Source: DATNPX01 sp036702975 (GTDB lineage: Bacteria; Cyanobacteriota; Vampirovibrionia; Obscuribacterales; Obscuribacteraceae). From it: a stretch of DNA of 64,000 nt. Positions 34,629-43,387 of the stretch are shown here, one piece after another. The position numbers and the translations under genes are program-made. Numbering within the stretch: position 1 is the stretch's first letter; every line of letters starts with the position of its first letter. Under the pieces are notes generated by a model that worked only from the letters and a program-made list of their open reading frames with translations, was not told the DNA's origin and searched no databases. Location: the NCBI GenBank assembly GCA_036702975.1, contig DATNPX010000038.1:62001-126000 (forward strand), given 5' to 3'.

Positions 34629-35996
34629 TCAATGGTGCACTTTATGTGATTCCAGCCAGCTAAGGCCTGCGGGAGTTATCGCAATGTAACTCGAATCAGG
34701 AATCTTTACGAGACGTCCAGCGGCTAATAGATGTCCGACTAGCCAATGCAAGACTTCTTCGTATGGAAGTGGTTCAACCGAATCGGAGCCTTCCTCGTAC
34801 AGAAGAATGCCCCGTTTAAGACCTCGGTCAACCAATAGCACTAACTCATCTTGCGTAACTCGGCTTTTAGCCGAGCGAGCCTTGCTAAGAATGCGTTCTG
34901 CAAGCCAGTCGGTAGGAGGACTTACCTTCTCCAGAATCTGATTCTGATCCTGAAATTTCCGCTGGTTCTGGTGTATAGGAACCCGGTTTACGCGAACCTC
35001 TTCGGCACCAGCTCTCAACTTCCGTAACGCACAGTTTTGAACCTGTTGCACCCATTGTTTCGTCACCCCCATTCGTGTACCAATCTCTGCAAGACTCAGC
35101 GCCGGTTCGGAGCGAAACCTTAATCTCAAAACGGACTGTTCGTCTTTACTTAGCTTCAAGAAGAGAGGGTCCAACCAGCTAGGCATGCGCGCTAATTCTA
35201 TAGCCATGTCTTGGTCTTCTTCATAAGAGAGATCGTCTACAATGGAATGCATTTCGTCATCCGACAATGTTTGATCAAGGCTCACTACAAAGCCCTGGCT
35301 GGAGATTTGTTGATACTCCCGAACTTTATCCTCACTCAGCGCAGAAACTTGACTCAGCTCCTTCAGAGTCGGCTCCCTGCCTAGGGTGCGCTGGAGTCTG
35401 GTTTGACACTTCTCGAGTTTCTTGATGTTGTCTCTATCATAGCGCGTAAGGTCAAGACGTCCTTGCCGTCCGGAAAACTGCGACCGCATGGAAAAAGAAA
35501 TCACACTTTCAATGTAGGCATCAAGATCTCGAACCTTTCTTTCATCGCAATTCTTTAAAGCCTTGCGAACCTCAATGAAAGCGCCTTGCACAAAATCATC
35601 AATATCTTCAGGATTGTTTCCGAAACGCGCTGCGATGCGCCTACCTTTTTCTAAAACATAGGTTGCAATAAGCGTTTCAGACTCTTTATCGCCTTGTTTT
35701 AGTTTCCCTATCAGCTCTTTCTTCTGCGTCGCCGTAAGCTTAGCAGGACGCCTCGCTTCTCCTGAAGTGTGGATGCCACCAAGTTCAACTCGCGGAATAG
35801 GACGGGTTATTTTATTTGATTCAACACTTGCGTGCTCTTGACTCGCGAATCTCAGACACTCGAACGCCTCTTCTAATGATTGCGGCTCACACGCGTATAT
35901 TATTTCCTTGATGCGAGCTAAGTCGGCCTTCTCACCTGTCGATTTTAGGTGAGCGCTCATTTTTTGGAGCAGTCGTTCTACATCATCTGGTTCCAT
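34629..35996 (-). CDS. Divergent RNA polymerase sigma-70 family factor
   Basis: A 455-aa protein. Region 2 is visible at about 110-175 (IAARFGNNPEDIDDFVQGAF, then ESVISFSMRSQF). Region 3 (LGREPTLKELSQVSALSEDKV) lies at about 205-235, and region 4 with a helix-turn-helix (LAEIGTRMGVTKQWVQQVQ) at about 305-330. A ~60-residue N-terminal extension and a ~120-residue C-terminal extension, perhaps winged-helix (ERILSKARSAKSRVTQDEL), are not part of standard factors. Presumably directs polymerase to a special promoter set. No anti-sigma gene is adjacent. It is divergent from the S53 peptidase. Confidence 0.88.
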   Translation of the reverse strand: MEPDDVERLLQKMSAHLKSTGEKADLARIKEIIYACEPQSLEEAFECLRFASQEHASVESNKITRPIPRVELGGIHTSGEARRPAKLTATQKKELIGKLKQGDKESETLIATYVLEKGRRIAARFGNNPEDIDDFVQGAFIEVRKALKNCDERKVRDLDAYIESVISFSMRSQFSGRQGRLDLTRYDRDNIKKLEKCQTRLQRTLGREPTLKELSQVSALSEDKVREYQQISSQGFVVSLDQTLSDDEMHSIVDDLSYEEDQDMAIELARMPSWLDPLFLKLSKDEQSVLRLRFRSEPALSLAEIGTRMGVTKQWVQQVQNCALRKLRAGAEEVRVNRVPIHQNQRKFQDQNQILEKVSPPTDWLAERILSKARSAKSRVTQDELVLLVDRGLKRGILLYEEGSDSVEPLPYEEVLHWLVGHLLAAGRLVKIPDSSYIAITPAGLSWLESHKVHH

Positions 35997-36000
35997 TCAT

Positions 36001-36849
36001 GGTTCTCTAGACTCGCTCCGATAAAGGACTTCGAAGGGGTCACTCGTTTATGATACCACGGGTTGCCAAGACAGCAACCAGGATTAAGGATAGATCTTGT
36101 CGGCCTGTACACGAAAATAGGTACTGCGTTTCCGGGATGGTCCTCTATTGAAACCGAGATGGCCAGTGACGCTAACGGTGCGGTTATCAGAGGATAAATT
36201 AAAAAATGCTTAGGTTTAATTGACGACCGGCTATTTTCAGCACGCTTTATACATAGGAGGACACAACTCAGTTGCACCAACTCCTAAAGGGAATCAACGG
36301 ATCAACGCATTCCGCGAGTCAGACGGTCTCTGATATCACGGGTAATGGCATGCTCTATTGAATAGAACGAGCCCGCGCTGGCGGAATGCGTTAAAAATCC
36401 AACTTTTAATCTTACTTCGTCGGTAACGCTGTTGCCGATTCAAATCGGCTCGAAATCATCATGAACACAGTCATTGCTCTATTCCTCAAAAGATTCTTCT
36501 ATTGCTTGATCACAAGCTTGTTTACGCCTCCGCAAGGTACGCTACCTGGTGCGCCTCAAGTAGATAGAAATGAGAGTCTACTTCCAGATAATGAAAACAA
36601 TGCAGAGGAGCAGCGTAAAAATCCCACTTATCGCGGACACCGCGGCAAGAGAGCAAATCATGCCTGCAGTGACGGGCAATGTCGTGCGTCAACAGACTTC
36701 AAACAACAGCTCAAACGAGGTCGGAATCGGCACACAAAATGAAACACAAGGAGCATGCCACAAGAAACAGTCAGAAGCATCAAAAGAAAAAACGCAAATG
36801 AACACCTGGTAGCACCATTTCCACGATCCGATCACTGGGGACGACAATC
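36001..36849. other. Long intergenic region with a structured element
   Basis: About 850 bases between the sigma factor and the S53 peptidase. It holds the inverted-repeat element at 36304-36392. Two overlapping short forward frames (36461-36742 and 36570-36812) have no good ribosome sites and no recognisable domain. Otherwise nothing supported. Confidence 0.4.
36304..36392. repeat. 89-base element with perfect 12-bp terminal inverted repeats
   Basis: AACGCATTCCGC (36304-36315) and GCGGAATGCGTT (36381-36392) are perfect complements. The interior folds into two small hairpins (TCAGA/TCTGA and TCTAT/ATAGA), giving a three-way junction. It is either a structured RNA or a miniature inverted-repeat element. 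Confidence 0.6.
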
Positions 36850-38445
36850 ATGAAGAGACTAGACCAATTCATAATACTTGAAGGTAGCAGCAAAGACGCT
36901 CTCCAAGAAGAGAGCCTCGGCCCGACCAATCTCAGTGAACCGGTGTCAGTCACTCTTCAACTGCGAAAGAGACCAACCGCGTATCGCCTCGCTCCAAATA
37001 AACATGGATTTTACAATCGCATGCAAGTTAGAAGTATGTATGGTGCGGAACCGCAAGATCTCCCAATCGTGAAAGCCTTCGCCGAGGCATATAATCTCGA
37101 AGTAGTGCGTGCAGAACTGCACAAACGAATCGTGGTTATTCAAGGAACAGTCGCCCAGATTCGCGCAGCTTTCAAAGTTGTTCTATTTGATCAAAAAATT
37201 GGCAACAAAATCTATAGAACACGCAGTGGTCCCATTCAGATTCCGAGAATACTCGACGGTATCGTGACAGGGGTTTTTGGCTTAGACAATAGACCGCAAG
37301 CGTCGCATCATTTGCGTTACCGGGGAGGACTCGCAAAACTTCGCTCCGACGGAAAGCCGGATGCGTTTGATGGAAATTCGCTGGCTTCAATCTACAACTT
37401 TCCGCTCAGCGACGGCAGTGGACAGACAATAGGAATAATCGAGCTAGGTGGCGGCTTTAATCCATCAGACGTCTCTGATTATTTCCAGGCACTTGGACTG
37501 CCCACGCCAGTCGTCAAAGCGGTTTCGGTAGATGGTGGCACAAATACTCCAGGGGTAGATACTGGCGCCGACACGGAGGTGGCTCTCGATATCGAGGTTG
37601 CCGGCGCAGTCGCCCCTGGTGCCACCATCGTCGTTTACTTTGCACCCAATACATCTCAGGGCTTTTTGAATGCAATTCTGACTGCAGTCCACGACGAAAA
37701 AAATCAGCCCGGCATTCTATCTATCAGTTGGGGCGGTCCGGAGTCAAATTGGACGTCTCAGCAAATGACAGCCATGGATGATGCGTTCAAAGTTGCCTCT
37801 GAATTGGGTATGTCGGTTTTCGTTGCAGCCGGTGATGACGGCGCCGATGACAACGTGGGCGATGGTCGTGCTCACGTTGATTTCCCAGCCTCGAGCCCTT
37901 CAGTAACAGCTTGCGGCGGAACAACTCTGTTCTATGAATCAGGAATGAAAACCGAGACAGTCTGGAACGATTTGTTTGGAGGTGCAACTGGTGGCGGTAT
38001 CAGTAACTTCTTCGCGAGACCGCCTTATCAACAGAGTTTGGCAATTCCATCAAACCTAAACGGGCCAACACAGGGACGCGGACTTCCGGATGTGTCAGCA
38101 GTCGCAGATCCAAATACTGGTTATTCGGTTCTTGTGGCTGGCAACTGGCAAATCGTTGGAGGCACTAGCGCGGTAGCTCCATTGTTTGCGGGGATGGCTG
38201 CGCGATTCAACAAACTAGCATCGCGTCACAGCGGTCTGTTCAATTCCGTCATATACGGTCAGAGCGGATCCTCTGCGTTTAACGACATTGTTACTGGTAA
38301 CAACTCTTGCGATGGAGTTCAGGGATATTCCGCGGGACCAGGATGGGACCCAGTCAGTGGCTTCGGTTCACCGAAAGGCGCTGAACTCTTTGCGCTCTTT
38401 GTCCCCGGCAAGAACGAGAACCTGTCACAGGGCAAAGGTCATTAA
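36850..38445 (+). CDS. S53 family peptidase (kumamolisin-like, with propeptide)
   Basis: A 531-aa serine-carboxyl peptidase. The N-terminal ~165 residues form the activation propeptide. Catalytic residues in order: E243 and D247 (TEVALDIE), the oxyanion Asp in AAGDDGADDN, and S440 in GGTSAVAP. The C-terminal calcium site is seen as NDIVTGNN ... GPGWDPVSGFGSP. Such enzymes are acid-active endopeptidases, autoprocessed outside the cell. No classic signal peptide is visible, so the export route is unclear. First gene of a plus-strand surface/effector cluster. Confidence 0.95.
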   Translation: MKRLDQFIILEGSSKDALQEESLGPTNLSEPVSVTLQLRKRPTAYRLAPNKHGFYNRMQVRSMYGAEPQDLPIVKAFAEAYNLEVVRAELHKRIVVIQGTVAQIRAAFKVVLFDQKIGNKIYRTRSGPIQIPRILDGIVTGVFGLDNRPQASHHLRYRGGLAKLRSDGKPDAFDGNSLASIYNFPLSDGSGQTIGIIELGGGFNPSDVSDYFQALGLPTPVVKAVSVDGGTNTPGVDTGADTEVALDIEVAGAVAPGATIVVYFAPNTSQGFLNAILTAVHDEKNQPGILSISWGGPESNWTSQQMTAMDDAFKVASELGMSVFVAAGDDGADDNVGDGRAHVDFPASSPSVTACGGTTLFYESGMKTETVWNDLFGGATGGGISNFFARPPYQQSLAIPSNLNGPTQGRGLPDVSAVADPNTGYSVLVAGNWQIVGGTSAVAPLFAGMAARFNKLASRHSGLFNSVIYGQSGSSAFNDIVTGNNSCDGVQGYSAGPGWDPVSGFGSPKGAELFALFVPGKNENLSQGKGH

Positions 38446-38647
38446 AGGAGAAATTACGGCAAACAAGAATTTGAAGTCTTTGCGGCCATAAGCTGCAGAC
38501 GCTCGCAGGCTAATAAAAGATTCGAGCTTCTTCGCTCGGCTTCATCACTGGTTTTTAGACTTTAGGGCCTGTTATCAATCAGGCGGAACCATGCATCTCT
38601 GCTTTCGTAGCAGGGTTACTTCAACACATCCACGCAGGACAGAAATC

Positions 38648-40501
38648 ATGACGACACCTATTCCAACCGCCGGCTATCCATCAGACTCATCGCGAAGCCA
38701 GTCTGATATGCAAACTTATTTCGAGACCATGCTGTCAATTCAAAAGGAGGTGCTAGGAGGCACTAGCGAAGCGGCATCAGTTGAGTTAAGCAGCAACTCG
38801 TTTACTCCAGGAAACAACGCATGCGTCTGTGCCATTGATACCGCGGCACTCGCATCCACAGACACCTTGAACACAATCAATGCAATGAATGTGCGCGATG
38901 GAGAAGTGCTCGTCGTCAGATCGACAAACTCAGCGCGCGTCATTACGGTGGCTAATGCTGCCGGTGGCGCCGGACAGATTCTCACCGCCGACGGAACCAA
39001 CATCGTTCTCTCAAGCCCGAAAACATTCGTGGCATTGAAGTATAACGCGTCAATTACGGCATTCGAGGAGATGTTCAGGTCTCCAGTTGCGTCGGGTGCA
39101 TCAGCAGATGTCGGCGCCCATCTATATTATGGAAACAGTTCATCCTCATTGGCAGCACCATCGTTTACATCGATAACCGACGGAGATCTTCCCGCCAATG
39201 TAGTGACTAGCATAGGAGCTGACCTTACACCGCTTTTCACAAGCGCAATTTCGTCACAGGCACTCAACTTCACCCAGAGTTCATCCGGCAATGGAACACT
39301 CTTTGGAAATTTCACAGGAGCAAGCGCTAATCCGACTTTCAATGCTCCAGGAGGCGCAGATCAGCTTCTCGGCGTAACCCACGATGGAAACGGATTGGAA
39401 TACAAAACGATTACCGCCGGCACGAATATAACAATTTCTACTGATGTTGGTGAGATCACCATAAATTCAACTGGAGGAGGTGGTGGTGGCGGCGGTGGTG
39501 CTCTTTGCAATTTTAATGGAAGTGGTCCCCCGCAGAACACCGATGATAATACGGAAGGCTATAGCATTGGATCTTTGTGGGTGTACTACATCAAGGGTCT
39601 GCTCTACGTTTGCACGGATGCCAGCACAGGAGCGGCTAATTGGACATACTTATTGACGGTGCCAAATGGTCCAAGCTATACGCCTGCGTCTAACGATCTG
39701 GTCAACAATGGTATCTCTCTAGGTTATTACTGGACGACCGCAACAGCCAGTAACCCAATCTCCTTTCCACAGGGTTTCGCTTACTTCAATGGAAACAGAG
39801 TCAGCTACGACTCCAATTTTCAAATTTACAGCGCCTCGAGCTGGACCTACGATTATTTAGATATATACGGGTTTGTCGATCACTACACACAAAGCTACGA
39901 CACAGACCCACCCTCTATAGATCCGACAACGAACATGCTCTTTCAAAAGGTTGTCACCGATGATAGCGGCAACATAACCGAGATCGACAACTACCCGCTT
40001 CTTTGGATTACGCCCAGCGTCTTGAGCTACTGCCAGCCCATTCCAACTACGGCGGGCAAGATCTTACAGTCTAATCCTTCTGACCCTCACGGAATTACTT
40101 ATGGTCCGCTCGAATTAACGAGCATCGATACAACCGGCGTAACCGAGTACCAATCAGTCGCATTCGATGGAACCAACTTCAATCTTTTCTACGGGTTGAC
40201 CGGCGTGTCGGTAAGCACCAGCGCGTCGATCACACTAACTTCGGCTTCAGAGAGTCTCCAGAGTCTAAACGCTTCCGGTGGTTCGATAAGCCTTACCTTG
40301 CCCTCGTCTAGTACCTGCGCTGGCAAGGTCTTCATTATAAGTAATACCGCTAGCAGTGGCACAGGCACAAACAGTGTCAACATATCTCTAGCATCTAGCG
40401 ATGTGCTCGTAGGCAGCGGGTCTCTCACTCTGAACAACGGTCATGCACTCGGAGTAATCTCCGACGGTGCCGGAAATTGGATCACTATCGTTTCTCTTTA
40501 A
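38648..40501 (+). CDS. Fibre-like structural protein
   Basis: About 617 aa. No signal peptide. The N-terminal ~40 residues (IPTAGYPSDSSRSQSDMQT) and beta-rich, Ser/Thr/Gly/Asn-rich body resemble phage tail-fibre or other trimeric fibre proteins. A run of ten glycines lies near residue 285. The C-terminus (LTLPSSSTCAGKVFIISNTA) has a beta-strand pattern seen in fibre tips. The ATG at 38648 has AGGA upstream; 38591 would add 19 atypical residues. No capsid, tail or terminase genes lie nearby, so a prophage is not supported. Confidence 0.7.
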   Translation: MTTPIPTAGYPSDSSRSQSDMQTYFETMLSIQKEVLGGTSEAASVELSSNSFTPGNNACVCAIDTAALASTDTLNTINAMNVRDGEVLVVRSTNSARVITVANAAGGAGQILTADGTNIVLSSPKTFVALKYNASITAFEEMFRSPVASGASADVGAHLYYGNSSSSLAAPSFTSITDGDLPANVVTSIGADLTPLFTSAISSQALNFTQSSSGNGTLFGNFTGASANPTFNAPGGADQLLGVTHDGNGLEYKTITAGTNITISTDVGEITINSTGGGGGGGGGALCNFNGSGPPQNTDDNTEGYSIGSLWVYYIKGLLYVCTDASTGAANWTYLLTVPNGPSYTPASNDLVNNGISLGYYWTTATASNPISFPQGFAYFNGNRVSYDSNFQIYSASSWTYDYLDIYGFVDHYTQSYDTDPPSIDPTTNMLFQKVVTDDSGNITEIDNYPLLWITPSVLSYCQPIPTTAGKILQSNPSDPHGITYGPLELTSIDTTGVTEYQSVAFDGTNFNLFYGLTGVSVSTSASITLTSASESLQSLNASGGSISLTLPSSSTCAGKVFIISNTASSGTGTNSVNISLASSDVLVGSGSLTLNNGHALGVISDGAGNWITIVSL

Positions 40502-40556
40502 TTTAATGCGGTTGCTCTGGTCGTTAACACTAGGTTAGCAACAAAGATGAGGTTTT

Positions 40557-41861
40557 ATGACGGCCTTTTGGACAAACCCTTCAGCTCTTATGTGGACCGA
40601 TCCATCGGCTCTGTTTTGGGAATCCACCCCCTGGACCGAAACATGGCTGAGAAGTATCGGTTCGTTCGACGATGAATCAGGAGTCTACACAGTCAGCGGC
40701 TCAGGCGCGGGCGTCGGTGGCACCGTTGACGCTTGCTGCTACGCGAATCAGCCAGCCACTGGGAACATCGAACTCTATGCCCATGTATCGTCGCAAACTG
40801 GCACAGATCCTTATGCAACTGCCGGAATTATGGTCCGGGGCTCGTTGAGCGAGCAAGCTCAATGCGCAATCGTCAGCGTATCACCGCAGAATGGAGTCAA
40901 TTTCACCGTACGCACCGCTGACGGTGCAGTAGCACAGACAAATCTCGGACCATCTCTTGCCGCTCCGATTTATCTTCGCATGGTTGTAAGCCAAACAAGC
41001 GTCGCCGGCTATTCATCAGGCGACGGTATTAACTGGCGGCTCATCGGTGAAGCATCGATGACTTTTCCGACAGACTACTTTGCAGGGCTTGCTGTCGCGA
41101 GCAACAGCACATCCTTAAATAGTGCAACATTCGAGAATGTTCAATACCTTAAGGATGTAGTTCAGCGCAGCACGTCACTTGTCTCCTGGCTTAGATCAGA
41201 CAACGGAATTACTTATGACGGCTCAAATAATGTGAGTTTTTGGACCGACCAATCATCGAATGGATATAACGGCAGCCAGACAGACTCCGCCAACCAACCG
41301 ACTCTCGTGCCCGATGCTATTAACGGACTGCCCGCCATCGAATTCACACCAGGAACTGACTCACAGTTTTTGCAGTTTCCTGCGGGATTCGACTTCACTT
41401 CAGGTCTGAGCCTGTTCGTCGTTGTCAACCCGACTGCCATGTCTGCTGATGCAACAATACTGGATTTTCGAAACTTTTCGGGCACCAGCAGCAGCGATCA
41501 GTTTGGATTGAGTGAATCGAGCAGCTCAGGTGGTGCGCAATTCTATGCTTTTGATGGCACCGCCGGTAGTTCAGGAAGCTTTTCCGCTGCACTCACCGCT
41601 AATGAATTCCAGCTGCTTGAGGCTGTTTACGACGGTGTGAGCTCTGTGAGTGTCTACACAAATGGTGTCCTTCAGGGCACTCAAGGAGGTCTGCAGACGT
41701 TGGTCAACGTTATAAGAGCAAATAATTTTGTCGGTCAAGCAGGCGATGGTTCCGGACCATTTACCGGACAAATATCGGAAGTTCTAGTCTTTTCAACCAA
41801 TTTAAGTGATACCACCCGTGAAGCTGTCGAAAGCTATCTCATAGGGAAATACAGCCTCTAA
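40557..41861 (+). CDS. Two-domain beta-sandwich protein (DUF1349-like plus LamG-like)
   Basis: A 434-aa protein. Residues about 30-205 look like a DUF1349/concanavalin-type domain (YATAGIMVRGSLSEQAQCA, GYSSGDGINWRLIGE). Residues about 210-434 form a LamG/concanavalin-like domain (LVSWLRSDNGITYDG, ISEVLVFSTNLSDTTRE). Such domains bind carbohydrate or cell-surface ligands. The N-terminus repeats NPSALMWTDPSALFWES and has no signal peptide. It lies 55 bases after the fibre-like gene and probably belongs to the same unit. Confidence 0.72.
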   Translation: MTAFWTNPSALMWTDPSALFWESTPWTETWLRSIGSFDDESGVYTVSGSGAGVGGTVDACCYANQPATGNIELYAHVSSQTGTDPYATAGIMVRGSLSEQAQCAIVSVSPQNGVNFTVRTADGAVAQTNLGPSLAAPIYLRMVVSQTSVAGYSSGDGINWRLIGEASMTFPTDYFAGLAVASNSTSLNSATFENVQYLKDVVQRSTSLVSWLRSDNGITYDGSNNVSFWTDQSSNGYNGSQTDSANQPTLVPDAINGLPAIEFTPGTDSQFLQFPAGFDFTSGLSLFVVVNPTAMSADATILDFRNFSGTSSSDQFGLSESSSSGGAQFYAFDGTAGSSGSFSAALTANEFQLLEAVYDGVSSVSVYTNGVLQGTQGGLQTLVNVIRANNFVGQAGDGSGPFTGQISEVLVFSTNLSDTTREAVESYLIGKYSL

Positions 41862-41889
41862 GCTGGTAATTTTTGCGAGGTGCAAGATC

Positions 41890-43338
41890 GTGTTTTGCCT
41901 TTTAAACAAGTTTACTGAATTAATCTCTTTTTGGAGAGTAAATAAAAACCTTCGAAAAGCCGGCCTGCTTGTTAAAGCATTGGCGTCGGTCGTGGCAATG
42001 ATTCTTTGTCTACCCACACTATCGCTGGCGAAGTCGAACGAGCCACTGCTGCTCGCTCAATCTTTGCCGACGGCGCCTTCGTTCAGCCCTGCTTACGGGC
42101 TCTACACTTCCAATACCTATATATCGCCAGCACAGAGTGTTTCGATAACTGCGCCAGCAGGCAGCATCTACTACACACTGGATGGATCACAACCAACCTC
42201 AGCAAGTACACCATTCACGTCAAGTTTCACTGTAGGGTCCAACACTCAAATCAATGCAATTGCAGTCGTGAGTGGTGTTGCGAGTCCAGTAGCTTCGGCA
42301 TTTTATGCCTTTGATACCAACGCAGTTTTAATCCCTCAGACTAACCTTCCACTTTGGTTACGCGCAGATTTCGGACCTATTCTAAGCTCGGGATTGCTTA
42401 CGAGATGGGCAGATGTATCTCTGAACGAGAACGATGCAACCAGCGTATCTCCCAATCAACCATCTCTGATCGATGACGCAATCAATGATTTACCCGCAGT
42501 CTCATTCGTTCCAGGAACGGCAGGAAATTTCTTGAGCCTTCCGTCTGGTGTGTCCGGATTTTCGTCGGGCGCCTCGATATTCGTTGTGGCGAAGCCAAAA
42601 GCATTGACCGCCGGGTCGCAGATTCTCTCGCTTGGCTCTTCCGGCTCTATGAACAATGCAGTGACAGTCTCCATCAATTCTTCTGGCGAGCCAACTTTGT
42701 CGGTTTACGATTCATCTGGTAGTCCGACAACTGCCTCATCGGGCACCGCTTTCAGTACCACGAATTTTCATCTGTACGAATTCGTTCAGAGTGGAACGAC
42801 CGCAACGCTATTTACAGACGGCATACAAGTCGGTCAGAACACAGCGATGAACAGTTTGCCGACTGGAACGATAACTGGCAGTTTCATTGGCCAGTCAGTT
42901 GCAGGTGGCAGCTACTTCAGCGGCGACATCGCGGAGGTAATGATTTACAACACCGTGCTCTCTCAGTCGAGTCGCTCCGCGCTGGAGGCTTTCTTGCTAC
43001 ATAAGTACCAACTGACTCAACAACCAGTTCCGCCTATCTTCAGCGCGGCTAGTGGCACGCTCTCGGGACCGACTCAGTTAGTGATTTCGGCTCCGGCAAA
43101 CGCGACTGTGTATTACACCACTGACGGTACCGATCCAAGTACCAGCAGCAATTTGTACAACGCTCCTCTCAACATTCTTTACAGCCAGACAGTAAAGGCG
43201 ATCAGTGTTAACGGCGATCAACAAAGTGCCGCAACAACTGCCAGTTATGTTCTGGACTCGACGCTGTTTCCTGCTCCATCCAGCGGTGGACCAGCAATGC
43301 AAATCAATCTGACAGAACCATCTACAGCAATTCCTTAG
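41890..43338 (+). CDS. Exported LamG-like protein with chitobiase-type domains
   Basis: A 482-aa protein starting at GTG. A hydrophobic segment at about 28-47 (LVKALASVVAMILCLPTLSLA) acts as signal peptide. Two chitobiase/beta-hexosaminidase C-terminal-type domains (SIYYTLDGSQPTSAST; TVYYTTDGTDPSTSSN) flank a LamG-like domain (LPLWLRADFGPILSSG, GDIAEVMIYNTVLSQSSR) related to the one in the preceding gene. Likely carbohydrate-binding on the surface. Twenty-eight bases separate it from the previous gene. Confidence 0.8.
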   Translation: MFCLLNKFTELISFWRVNKNLRKAGLLVKALASVVAMILCLPTLSLAKSNEPLLLAQSLPTAPSFSPAYGLYTSNTYISPAQSVSITAPAGSIYYTLDGSQPTSASTPFTSSFTVGSNTQINAIAVVSGVASPVASAFYAFDTNAVLIPQTNLPLWLRADFGPILSSGLLTRWADVSLNENDATSVSPNQPSLIDDAINDLPAVSFVPGTAGNFLSLPSGVSGFSSGASIFVVAKPKALTAGSQILSLGSSGSMNNAVTVSINSSGEPTLSVYDSSGSPTTASSGTAFSTTNFHLYEFVQSGTTATLFTDGIQVGQNTAMNSLPTGTITGSFIGQSVAGGSYFSGDIAEVMIYNTVLSQSSRSALEAFLLHKYQLTQQPVPPIFSAASGTLSGPTQLVISAPANATVYYTTDGTDPSTSSNLYNAPLNILYSQTVKAISVNGDQQSAATTASYVLDSTLFPAPSSGGPAMQINLTEPSTAIP

Positions 43339-43387
43339 CCATAGACACAGCCATAAATACAAAAGACACAAATACGAAGTGAACGCC

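Noticed and set aside
36304..36392. A tRNA or tRNA-like gene
   Set aside because: The stem is 12 bp and no T-arm (TTC) or anticodon arm fits.
36461..36812. Two overlapping small forward genes
   Set aside because: No ribosome sites, overlapping frames and no recognisable domain.
38648..43338. Prophage remnant because of the fibre-like gene
   Set aside because: No capsid, portal, terminase, tail-tube or integrase genes nearby.
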